A stretch of 64,000 bases of DNA from assembly GCA_050249955.1 (NCBI GenBank), contig JBFWPN010000001.1:906587-970586 (forward strand). Reading direction: 5' to 3'. The stretch's first letter is position 1. Each line of letters opens with the position of its first letter. Both the position numbers and the translations under genes were made by a program. The notes under the pieces were generated by a model. It did no database searches, was not told where the DNA came from, and saw nothing but the letters and a program-made list of their open reading frames with translations. This stretch comes from CAVVIG01 sp050249955 (lineage in GTDB: Bacteria; Acidobacteriota; Vicinamibacteria; Vicinamibacterales; CAVVIG01). This document shows positions 56,750-63,897 of the stretch, piece after piece.

Positions 56750-57016
56750 ATGCGCACCATCAGGACCACGACCGGCTCCGAGGTTACGCTCGACGGCGAC
56801 CTGCTCGCCATCATGGAGCTGCTCTACCGCGAGGTGACGGCGAAGCGGTCGCTCGACCGCACGTTCGACGACATGGTGAAGGAGATCCACCACCTCATCG
56901 GCCAGATGACGGAGGAGGAGCGCCGCACCTACTTCGCCGAGAGCCTGTTCCTGAACACCGTGCGCTACGAGAACGACAAGCTCGAGGCGTACATGAAGAA
57001 GCTGTCGCGGAAATAG
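56750..57016 (+). CDS. Small helical protein of unknown function
   Basis: An 88-residue charged protein: RTTTGSEVTLDGDLLAIMEL at the N-terminus and TEEERRTYFAESLFLNTVRY, then KLEAYMKKLSRK. No cysteine, no signal peptide, no known family. It lies 2 bp after the STAS gene and 16 bp before the radical SAM gene. It could be a scaffold or substrate for that enzyme; this is inference only. Confidence 0.75.
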   Translation: MRTIRTTTGSEVTLDGDLLAIMELLYREVTAKRSLDRTFDDMVKEIHHLIGQMTEEERRTYFAESLFLNTVRYENDKLEAYMKKLSRK

Positions 57017-57032
57017 CCCTGGAAAGAGCCCT

Positions 57033-58394
57033 GTGTCCCTGAACTTCCTCGCCACCCGCTTCCGCTGCACCTGGCCGTGGGACATCCTCGTGATGCTCTG
57101 CGACGGGCGCTTCGTCTGCGGCTGCGCAGACCCGTACGGCCGGCGCGTGCTGGGCGATGCGCGCACCGGATCGGTGCGCGACACCTGGACCGGGCCCACC
57201 ATCACGGCCCTGCGCGAGGACCTGAACAACGGCGGGTCGAAGTTCTGCGGCGACTGCGCGCTCAAGCTGCCGCTCAAGAAGGATGAATCGCCGCGCGTGC
57301 GGCCGGTGGACGCCGGGCCGTATCCGGGGCGGATGTACATCGAGTGCACGGCGGCCTGCAACATCTCGTGCAACCAGGCCTGCTGCGCGCCGGAAACCGG
57401 CATCACGCGCACGCGCCAGGCGGGCATGCTCGACTTCGAGCTGTTCAAGCGCGTGATGGACGAAGCAGGCCCCACGCTCGGCCGGGTCGACTTCTTCAAC
57501 TACGGCGAGGCGTTCCTGCACAAGCGCGCGGTGGAGATGTGCGAGTACATCAAGACGAACTTCCCGCACATCTACCTCTACACCAGCACGAACGGGCTTG
57601 CGCTCTCGGAAGACGCCGCGCGTCGGCTCGCACGGTCGGGCATCGATGAGGTCACCTTCTCCATCGACGGCGCGCGGCAGGAGAGCTACGAGAAGTATCG
57701 CCAGCGCGGGAAGCTGGACGTCGCGCTGCGGAACCTGCGCGCCATGGCGGACGAGAAGCGCAAGCTCGGTCTCGAACTGCCGTACCTGAACTGGCGCTAC
57801 ATCCTCTTCACCTGGAACGACACCGACGAGGAGATGCAGCAGGCGCGCGAGATGGCGCAGGAGATCGGCGTCGACCGCCTGTGCTGGGAGATCACGGATC
57901 ATCCGGAGGACGCCTATTCGCGCCGCTTCGTGCCGGGCACACCGGGGTGGGAGTCGATCCGGCGCGAAACCTGGGACGACAGCAACCTGGGCAATGCCAT
58001 CCCTGGCGCCACGCCGCGGGCCGAGATTTCCGTGCGGCCGATGGTGCCGGGCTTGCCGCTCATCGGCGCCCGTCGTCGTCCACTCACCGTCCGCGCGCGC
58101 GTGCGCAACCTGAGCCAGCGTGCGTTCCCCAACAGCGGCGCGCAGGGGCGTCGGCTCGTCCGGCTCGGGGCGCAGTTGTGCCGGCAGGACGGCTCGCTCA
58201 TCAACCTCGACTTCGCCCGCGCCGACCTCCCGCGTCCCCTCGAAGGGGGCGGTTCGGCCGACATCGCGCTGCGGCTGAACGAACTGCCCGACCCGGGCCG
58301 CTACCTGCTCAAGTTCGACATGGTGAGCGAAGGGGTGGAGTGGTTCGAGAAGTGCGGCTCGCCGACCACGACGCAGGACCTCTGGGTGCTCTAG
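57033..58394 (+). CDS. Radical SAM protein with N-terminal SPASM-like and C-terminal beta-sandwich domains
   Basis: A 453-residue enzyme. The N-terminal part has SPASM-like cysteines (Cys23, Cys29, Cys31 in LCDGRFVCGCADP; Cys72 and Cys75 in FCGDCALK). The radical SAM core follows with IECTAACNISCNQACC (Cys105, 109, 113, 117), spaced CX3CX3C rather than the usual CX3CX2C. A C-terminal beta-sandwich (about residues 350-453; GRYLLKFDMVSEGVEWFEKC) resembles Wzt-type or LPS-associated domains. Radical SAM enzymes with SPASM parts modify peptides or sugars. Its operon with sigma and STAS genes points to regulated envelope or peptide modification. The substrate is unknown. Confidence 0.85.
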   Translation: MSLNFLATRFRCTWPWDILVMLCDGRFVCGCADPYGRRVLGDARTGSVRDTWTGPTITALREDLNNGGSKFCGDCALKLPLKKDESPRVRPVDAGPYPGRMYIECTAACNISCNQACCAPETGITRTRQAGMLDFELFKRVMDEAGPTLGRVDFFNYGEAFLHKRAVEMCEYIKTNFPHIYLYTSTNGLALSEDAARRLARSGIDEVTFSIDGARQESYEKYRQRGKLDVALRNLRAMADEKRKLGLELPYLNWRYILFTWNDTDEEMQQAREMAQEIGVDRLCWEITDHPEDAYSRRFVPGTPGWESIRRETWDDSNLGNAIPGATPRAEISVRPMVPGLPLIGARRRPLTVRARVRNLSQRAFPNSGAQGRRLVRLGAQLCRQDGSLINLDFARADLPRPLEGGGSADIALRLNELPDPGRYLLKFDMVSEGVEWFEKCGSPTTTQDLWVL

Positions 58395-58427
58395 GGGAAG
58401 CCCCCTGCGCTGCGAGCCGGACGCAGC

Positions 58428-58910
58428 CTACGCCACCTGCAGCGGAGGTCCGATCAGTTCCATGCCGTGCGCACGCCAGAGGGCTGGATCCAGCGGCGGC
58501 ATGGCATTGTCCGCAGTCACGATCCTGAAGAAGTCTTCCATCGCTCCGGCTGGGGTGAATGCGATCAGGATACGGCCGTGCGCGTCGCCGACGTGGGCCC
58601 AGACATGGGGCACCTGCCGCGGGGCGAGCATCGAATCTCCGGGACGCAGGTGGACCCGTCGGTCTCCAACCTCGAGGATGAACTCGCCTTCGAGGGCATA
58701 GAACCACTCGTCCTGGTCGACATGAAGGTGCCGGGCGGGTCCTCCCTTCGCGTGGAAGGTGTTCTCGAGAACCAGCAGGTCGCTGCGTCCGGCGACCTTG
58801 AACTGGATAGCGCTCACGCCAAGGCCGCGCCGCGCTCCCTCGGTGTCGCTGCCGGCCGGCACGAACAAGCCGGCCCCGCCCATCGGATGCGCTGGTACGT
58901 GTTCAGCCAT
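58428..58910 (-). CDS. Cupin-domain protein
   Basis: A 160-residue single-domain cupin. The metal-site motifs are visible: ARHLHVDQDEWFYALEGEFI (motif 1) and LAPRQVPHVWAHVGD (motif 2, His). Cupins act as dioxygenases, isomerases or binding proteins; the role here is unknown. The ATG at 58910 follows GGAGGG. The gene converges on the radical SAM gene and begins a run of small minus-strand genes. Confidence 0.85.
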   Translation of the reverse strand: MAEHVPAHPMGGAGLFVPAGSDTEGARRGLGVSAIQFKVAGRSDLLVLENTFHAKGGPARHLHVDQDEWFYALEGEFILEVGDRRVHLRPGDSMLAPRQVPHVWAHVGDAHGRILIAFTPAGAMEDFFRIVTADNAMPPLDPALWRAHGMELIGPPLQVA

Positions 58911-59051
58911 CGTGCCCTCCCTCCAGGACGAGCGCCAGGCGGCTGGCGCGCGCCGTGGCCGGCATGAACGTAGCCGGTGAACCGCAACCAGCGCAAGCCG
59001 AGCCATGTCACGGCGTGAGGCCAAGCGGCCCGGTGTGGCGCGCCGTCCCCC

Positions 59052-59393
59052 TCAGCTCTCTGGGTCGTATCCGAACTCGCGGAGTTCCTGCGGGCAGCGG
59101 CAGGCGCCGGCGATCCTCGCGGCCCAGTGGACCGCCGCCTCGCGCGACGGCAGTTCCAGGACACAGAAGCCGCCGTTGAACTCCCGCGTCTGCGGGTACG
59201 TGTCGTGCGTGACGGCACCGTCGGCGGCGACCATCACGGGCGCGACCGCCTCGTTGATCCCGCCGCCGAACACATAGACGCCGGCCTGCTTGGCTTCGCG
59301 GATGACCGTGTGTGCGGCGTCGCTGACGGCGGCCATCTCGGCGTCTGGCACGTGCATCGCCGACGCCGGGAACGAGATCAAGTACTTGGCCAT
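59052..59393 (-). CDS. YCII-related domain protein
   Basis: A 113-residue protein of the YciI/DGPF group: MAKYLISFPASAMHVPDAEM, AGVYVFGGGINEAVAPV, and a conserved TREFNGGFCVLELPSREAAV. Such proteins are ferredoxin-like folds, often near ECF sigma factors. The ATG at 59393 is preferred; an upstream GTG at 59411 overlaps the preceding VOC stop. Function unknown. Confidence 0.85.
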   Translation of the reverse strand: MAKYLISFPASAMHVPDAEMAAVSDAAHTVIREAKQAGVYVFGGGINEAVAPVMVAADGAVTHDTYPQTREFNGGFCVLELPSREAAVHWAARIAGACRCPQELREFGYDPES

Positions 59394-59407
59394 GGGTCCG
59401 CCTGTCC

Positions 59408-59788
59408 TCACTCAACCTGCGTGCCGACCCACCAGGTGGTGCCGCCTGCATCCATGAAACCGCCACGCTTGTCGGCATCGCCGTCCTGGACAGGCCGCTT
59501 CACGACCGTGGCCCCAGCCGAGACGGCTCGCTCGAACAGCGCATCGACGTCCTCGACATAGACATGCACGTGGCTCGACGTGGCTGGCCAGCCTTCGACG
59601 GCATCTGCGAGCATGATCACCGTGTCGTCGATCCGCACCTCGCCGTGGGAGATCAGCCCAGGCTTACCGGGGGTCACCCGCAACGTGCGGGCGCCAAACA
59701 CCCGAACCAGGAAGTCGATCGTGTGCCGGGCGCCATTCACGACCAGGTACGGCGCCACGGAGGTATATCCGTCTGGTTTGTAACTCAT
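59408..59788 (-). CDS. VOC-family (glyoxalase-like) protein
   Basis: A 126-residue vicinal-oxygen-chelate protein: TSVAPYLVVNGARHTIDFLV, FGARTLRVTPGKPG, SHVHVYVEDVDALFERAVSA, GGFMDAGGTTWWVGTQVE. The family includes glyoxalases, dioxygenases and antibiotic-resistance proteins. The ATG follows GTGGAG. It forms a pair with the YCII-like gene (GTG overlap region), a pairing often seen in bacterial genomes. Confidence 0.85.
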   Translation of the reverse strand: MSYKPDGYTSVAPYLVVNGARHTIDFLVRVFGARTLRVTPGKPGLISHGEVRIDDTVIMLADAVEGWPATSSHVHVYVEDVDALFERAVSAGATVVKRPVQDGDADKRGGFMDAGGTTWWVGTQVE

Positions 59789-59869
59789 GAGTGCTCCACT
59801 TCCAAGACTGCGGTCAGCCTGCCGGAGAGGGCGTGCCTGGGCGACCATCCGCAGATGTCCAGCCGCCCT

Positions 59870-60685
59870 TCACCCGAACGCAAAGAACCGGCCGAAGCCG
59901 GCGGGGCGGGCGATGACCGGCTGGTCGCTGACGGCGCTGGCCGCCAACTCGTGCGTGTGCCCACTCATCATGTGCCTGTAGTGCGCCAGTGCCGCCACGT
60001 ACGTCGCGTCGTCGGCCAGCCCCTTTGCCGCACGAAAGCGCCACCACTGATGGTCGATCCAGCCGTGCAGCTTCCAGAACCGCCGGTTGAAGATGTTCAC
60101 CTTCGGGTCGCCCAGGTTCACGTCGCTCGTCGGATCGGTCCAGCGGTTATGGAGGTAGTTGTGGACGCCGAGCCGGGCATCGGGATCGCGTTTCGTCGGA
60201 TCCGCCGCAGTGGGACGGATGTTCGTCTCGAGGAAGCGGCCGAAGTCATCCTCGTGCTGGAAGTGGACCGCTGCGGCTTCGATCGCGGCCACGCCACCGG
60301 CCTTGGCGGCATCGAACGACGATCCGTCGCCAACTGGATCATCCGGGTCCGACGGGTCCTGCGGCGGCGTATGCCAGCCTCGGAGCAGGTGCTGCGCCTC
60401 CGGGAACTGGTGCAGCAGCAGATGAAACATGGCGCGGTGCATGATCAGGAACTCGAGACCGCTGCCAGGCTCCCCTTCCTGCAGCGCCGCTCGTTTCCAC
60501 CCCTGCGCCTGCGCGTACTGCACCATGGCCGCCAACTCCTGACGCGCGGCCGGGTCGGGATGATGCGCTGCGAGGTGAGGCCAGTAATCGAAGCGACGCG
60601 TGTAGTGCCATTCGTCGTGGTGCGCTCCCCACTGGAGCCCCTGCATCCACGCGATCATGCCGGCAGGCATCCTGACGTCAGCCAT
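59870..60685 (-). CDS. Histidine-rich protein with tyrosinase-like copper motifs (uncertain)
   Basis: A 271-residue protein rich in His and Trp. The segments LIMHRAMFHLLLHQFPEAQH, GVHNYLHNRWTD and NIFNRRFWKLHGWIDHQWWR resemble the CuA and CuB regions of type-3 copper (tyrosinase/hemocyanin) proteins, where three His per site bind copper. No signal peptide. If right, it would be a di-copper oxidase; spacing is unusual, so the assignment is weak. The ATG at 60685 follows GGAGGAG. Confidence 0.55.
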   Translation of the reverse strand: MADVRMPAGMIAWMQGLQWGAHHDEWHYTRRFDYWPHLAAHHPDPAARQELAAMVQYAQAQGWKRAALQEGEPGSGLEFLIMHRAMFHLLLHQFPEAQHLLRGWHTPPQDPSDPDDPVGDGSSFDAAKAGGVAAIEAAAVHFQHEDDFGRFLETNIRPTAADPTKRDPDARLGVHNYLHNRWTDPTSDVNLGDPKVNIFNRRFWKLHGWIDHQWWRFRAAKGLADDATYVAALAHYRHMMSGHTHELAASAVSDQPVIARPAGFGRFFAFG

Positions 60686-60765
60686 AGCCACTCCTCCAGA
60701 CGACCGGTCTCTGAGTCAAGACGGACGGGCCCTGGCAGTTTCCTCGAACCCGGACCGCAGCGGTC

Positions 60766-61227
60766 CTACGCCTCGTCATGCGCCCGCTCGAGCCCCGCCA
60801 CATCGAGCTTCACCATCGTCATCATGGCATCCATCACGGCCTTCACCTTCTTCGGGTTCGCATCCGCGATCAGCTCGGTGAACCGTCTGGGGACAATCTG
60901 CCAGGACAGGCCGAACGGATCCTTGATCCAGCCGCACTGCGTGGGGGTTGCTCCCGCCTGCACGAACCTGTCCCAGTACTCGTCCACTTCACGCTGATCC
61001 GCGCAGTCGACGTAAAGCGAGACCCCCTCCGAGAAGCTGAAGTACGGCCCCCCGTTGTAGCCCATGAACGCCTGCCCGCCCACGACGAACTCGGCGGAAC
61101 TGATGGGGCCGTCCGTGCCCGTGCGGGCGACGTTGCGGATCGCGGAGTCTGGGAACGTGGCGGTGTAGAACGCGATCGCCGCTTCCAGCTGGTCGTTGAA
61201 CATCAGAAAGGGCGTCACCTTGTTCAT
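60766..61227 (-). CDS. PhnB-type VOC protein
   Basis: A 153-residue VOC protein of the PhnB/3-demethylubiquinone-methyltransferase-like group: PFLMFNDQLEAAIAFYTATF, GYNGGPYFSFSEGVSLYVDC, CGWIKDPFGLSWQIVPRRF. The C-terminal 35 residues are helical. It lies in the run of small minus-strand genes; role unknown. Confidence 0.88.
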   Translation of the reverse strand: MNKVTPFLMFNDQLEAAIAFYTATFPDSAIRNVARTGTDGPISSAEFVVGGQAFMGYNGGPYFSFSEGVSLYVDCADQREVDEYWDRFVQAGATPTQCGWIKDPFGLSWQIVPRRFTELIADANPKKVKAVMDAMMTMVKLDVAGLERAHDEA

Positions 61228-61301
61228 CGAAGTGTCTCCTCAACGCCATGGTCAGGTTCAGGCACACCGCTTGCGAACTGGTGTGAACCGTGGAGGCCGG
61301 A

Positions 61302-61511
61302 ATGAAGTCAATGAGCTGCCGAGAGCTCGGTGGCCCGTGCGATCAAAGGCTCACCGCCGAATCCTGGGACGACATAGTACAGGTCATGACCCGGCATGTC
61401 ATGGACACGCACCCGGAGACGGCCAGGGCGATGGAGAGGATGCACAAGGAAGACCCGAAGCGGTGGGGTCGCGAGATGAAGCCCAAGTGGGACGCGAAGC
61501 CGGCCGAGTAA
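61302..61511 (+). CDS. DUF1059-like small protein
   Basis: A 69-residue protein beginning MKSMSCRELGGPCDQRLTAE, close to the DUF1059 family (MKTMTCKQLGG-type). Two Cys near the N-terminus (SCRELGGPC) are conserved in the family. The ATG follows GTGGAGG. It is the only plus-strand gene in the 58.4-63.3 kb run. Confidence 0.8.
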   Translation: MKSMSCRELGGPCDQRLTAESWDDIVQVMTRHVMDTHPETARAMERMHKEDPKRWGREMKPKWDAKPAE

Positions 61512-61602
61512 GGTGCGCCGCCTAGTCGGCAGACCCGGTCGATAGGCCGTTCACCATCGAGGACACTCAGCGCCGGCTATCGCAGGCACCCAGACCGAGA
61601 GG

Positions 61603-62127
61603 TCAGAACCCGGATGCGAACTCCTCGGCGTACCTCACCAGACCGCCGACTCCTTGGAGCGCGCCGCTCCTGAGTTCCATCACCATGAACGCGTCCGTTG
61701 CACCGTACTCGTTGTCCAGGCCGACGTCGCTCGCCCGAGAAAATCCGAACCTGCGGTAGTAGTCGACATGTCCCAACACGACGACGGCGTCGCAGCCCGC
61801 CTCCTGGCACGCCGCCAGGCCGTCTCGAACGAGGGCGGAGCCGATGCCGGTCTGCTGGAACTCAGGCAGCACGCTCAGCGGCGCCAGACCGACGGCCCGG
61901 AATGTCTGCGGCGCGTGCGTGACCGAGACGGGCGAAAAGAGGATGTGCCCCACCACCTGGCCGGCACGCTCGGCCGCCAGCGACACCACGGCCTTGTCGC
62001 CAGCGCGAAGCCTCTCAACGAGGTTCGCCTCCGCTGTGGTGTCGAACGCGTGCTCGATGACGTGGCGGATTGACGCGACGTCATCGACGCGTTCGCGGCG
62101 GATGATGACCGTGCTCACCCGTGACAT
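61603..62127 (-). CDS. GNAT-family N-acetyltransferase
   Basis: A 174-residue acetyltransferase: IRRERVDDVASIRHVIEHAF, acetyl-CoA motif A VLPEFQQTGIGSALVRDGL (QxxGxG/A), and VVLGHVDYYRRFGFSRASDV, as in YhbS-like members. The acceptor is unknown. Stands alone by spacing. Confidence 0.9.
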   Translation of the reverse strand: MSRVSTVIIRRERVDDVASIRHVIEHAFDTTAEANLVERLRAGDKAVVSLAAERAGQVVGHILFSPVSVTHAPQTFRAVGLAPLSVLPEFQQTGIGSALVRDGLAACQEAGCDAVVVLGHVDYYRRFGFSRASDVGLDNEYGATDAFMVMELRSGALQGVGGLVRYAEEFASGF

Positions 62128-62191
62128 TCAGCCTCGGCCGCGGAGGCGCGAGGCGACGAGCCGGACGTCGGCTGGAACGGTTGGCGAGGTA

Positions 62192-62599
62192 TCACCACGT
62201 TGGGATCGCTTGTCCGGGCTGCAGTTGCTCCCATGTGTTCCACTCTTCGGCGATCTTGCCGTCGACGATTCGGGACAGATTTATGCCAATCAGCGTGACG
62301 GGGGCGCCTGTCTCGCGCAGTGTGGCGCGTGCCGTCATGCGGGTGGCAACCTTGTCGCCCTCGACGAACTGATCCTTCACTTCGAACGAATCAGCGGCGT
62401 AGACGAAGAGGTTGTGAAAGTGCAGGATGCTTTGCCGAAGCCCCTCGAGATCGCGGTCACCGGTTGACACGTGCCCGACATAGTTCGGAGCCATCACTTC
62501 ATCGAGCGACGACAGATTCCCAGTCGCGTACATCTCGAGCGCCCTGCGGAAGACGGCCTTCTTCGATTCTGCGGATTCAGTCACGGTCGCGGCCTTCAT
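62192..62599 (-). CDS. SnoaL-like polyketide-cyclase-fold protein
   Basis: A 135-residue ester-cyclase-like protein of the NTF2/SnoaL fold: FRRALEMYATGNLSSLDEVM, YVGHVSTGDRDLEGL, FEVKDQFVEGDKVATRMTAR, and the closing GINLSRIVDGKIAEEWNTWE. The ATG at 62599 follows GAGGG; an earlier start would add low-complexity Ala. Substrate unknown. Confidence 0.85.
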   Translation of the reverse strand: MKAATVTESAESKKAVFRRALEMYATGNLSSLDEVMAPNYVGHVSTGDRDLEGLRQSILHFHNLFVYAADSFEVKDQFVEGDKVATRMTARATLRETGAPVTLIGINLSRIVDGKIAEEWNTWEQLQPGQAIPTW

Positions 62600-62773
62600 C
62601 GGGAGCCCTCGATCAGCAGCGGCGGCAGCCGCAGCCACGTTCACATCAGCCGCGCCCTCGGCGGCATATCGCCCGCGTTGAGCGCGGCGGATCATCTACC
62701 ATCTCGCGCCTGACGGGTGACATGAGCGGAGACGGACCGGCGCAGCCCGTTGGACATCCGCTCGATGGCATGG

Positions 62774-63256
62774 TCAGGCCGCATTCTGACGCCACGCTCT
62801 CCCAGAAAGCAACCCGAACACGGCACTCAGTGACCACTTTACGAGCGACGCCGTGCCAGCAAGAGTGTAGAGACCAGAAGCCATTTCATCGGGGTGCGAG
62901 GTGAACACTTGATGCAGAAGGTTCTCCACACAATCGAACGCCGCCGCAGCGGGGAGGAGCCAGGGAAGGAGCCGAGCACCCTGGATCACATTGCGTTGCG
63001 AAGCGAGCCTGCGGGCAAGGAGCCAACCAAAAACGCCATAGACGACCAGGAACACGTAGTCGACTGCGAAGTGATGCTTGAAGCGCTGCACCTGATCGGC
63101 TGACCAATTCGACAGTACGCCGTTGAAGGACTCGCGTGAGAACGTCAATTGAGCGGCCAAAGGGATTGGATCCAGGTCGTGGAGGTAGTAGCCCATACTG
63201 CCTAGCAGGCACACGCCCAGGAAGCCAACAGCCCACAGAACTGGATCGCGCTTCAT
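62774..63256 (-). CDS. Small membrane protein of unknown function
   Basis: A 160-residue protein with about three to four hydrophobic segments (VLWAVGFLGVCLLGSMGYYL; FAVDYVFLVVYGVFGWLLA; LPWLLPAAAAFDCVENLL; TASLVKWSLSAVFGLLSG). No family recognised. The ATG overlaps the stop of a truncated VOC gene (ATGA), so the two were once one operon. Confidence 0.75.
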   Translation of the reverse strand: MKRDPVLWAVGFLGVCLLGSMGYYLHDLDPIPLAAQLTFSRESFNGVLSNWSADQVQRFKHHFAVDYVFLVVYGVFGWLLARRLASQRNVIQGARLLPWLLPAAAAFDCVENLLHQVFTSHPDEMASGLYTLAGTASLVKWSLSAVFGLLSGRAWRQNAA

Positions 63257-63360
63257 TGGCCATCCCGAATCTGTGACCAGCGACTGTCCCGCTGCGTTTC
63301 CGTTGTCTCTTCGATACGTGACGCCACGGTCCACACATGGCCGGACGGGTCCAGCAACCT
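63253..63360 (-). pseudogene. 3' remnant of a VOC-family gene
   Basis: About 35 codons reading RLLDPSGHVWTVASRIEETT and ending at 63253 match the C-terminus of PhnB-like VOC proteins (DPSGHVW). No N-terminal part is present upstream, where an attC-like sequence begins near 63369 instead. The gene was evidently truncated by recombination. It keeps its ATGA coupling to the membrane protein gene. Confidence 0.6.
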
Positions 63361-63368
63361 GGCACGTC

Positions 63369-63436
63369 GCAAATGAGCCGCACGCGGAGGCACACGTGAG
63401 TGGGCCGAGCGTGTCGGCTCCATTTGCTTGTTGGGC
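63369..63436 (+). repeat. Incomplete integron attC-like recombination site
   Basis: The left arm GCAAATG-AGCCG-CACGC (63369-63385) is complementary to the right arm, except that two single bases are unpaired on the right: exactly the extrahelical-base pattern of attC sites. The right end is GTTGGGC (63430-63436), matching the attC core GTTRRRY. The left core (RYYYAAC) expected before GCAAATG is missing, replaced by the VOC remnant, so the site is truncated. A toxin-antitoxin pair follows, a typical integron cassette. Confidence 0.55.
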
Positions 63437-63456
63437 GGCTGGGACGATGCTACGCT
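63428..63456 (+). promoter_or_regulatory. Candidate promoter of the toxin-antitoxin pair
   Basis: TTGTTG (63428-63433), 17 bp, TACGCT (63451-63456), 8 bases before the antitoxin ATG. It overlaps the attC-like core. Confidence 0.4.
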
Positions 63457-63463
63457 CGTTCGC

Positions 63464-63688
63464 ATGACGATTGAAGCGCGCGTTCGCCAGGGGCGTCTAG
63501 TCGTCGATGAGCCAACAGAGCTCCCGGAGGGCACGGAACTGCAGCTGTTGCCTCTCGACCCCGGCGACTGGCTCAACGACGAGGAACGTGCTGCACTGCA
63601 CCAGGCACTCCGAGAGTCTGGCGCAGATGTTGAGGCCAACCGGCTCGTGGATGCTGAGGAGATCCTTCGGGAGCTCCGCACGCTTTGA
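63464..63688 (+). CDS. Antitoxin of a RelE/ParE-type toxin-antitoxin pair
   Basis: A 74-residue protein: MTIEARVRQGRLVVDEPTEL, then LNDEERAALHQALRESGADV. The N-terminal beta-rich half and acidic helical half fit small antitoxins that pair with RelE/ParE toxins. Its stop overlaps the toxin start (TTGA). Confidence 0.75.
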   Translation: MTIEARVRQGRLVVDEPTELPEGTELQLLPLDPGDWLNDEERAALHQALRESGADVEANRLVDAEEILRELRTL

Positions 63689-63897
63689 ACGCACGCCGTG
63701 TTCGGTTCACCGCCACAGCCCAACGACATGTCCCAACTGAGCGCACTTGGTGGATTCAGAATCGAATTCATGCAGACGTGTTTGCCGACGAACTTCAAGA
63801 GGCGATTCGAATTCTGACCTGGCTGCCTGGGGCTGGAACCGCCTACGCGGGCGCTGGAGTCGCCGGCCTGCGCCTGACGTCCCCCCGTCTTGAGTAG
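63685..63897 (+). pseudogene. RelE/ParE-type toxin gene truncated by an IS element
   Basis: From a TTG start overlapping the antitoxin stop (TTGA), RVRFTATAQRHVPTERTWWI and ADELQEAIRILTWLPGAGTA match the first two-thirds of RelE/ParE toxins. After GVAGLRL the frame runs into the left-hand end of an IS3-type element (63875) and stops after seven foreign residues, giving 70 residues instead of about 95-100. The basic C-terminal strand and catalytic residues of the family are lost, so the toxin is probably dead. Confidence 0.65.

Noticed and set aside
58911..62773. attC sites between the small accessory genes
   Set aside because: GTTRRRY-like words occur (for example near 62680 and 62748), but none has paired arms and a matching left core.
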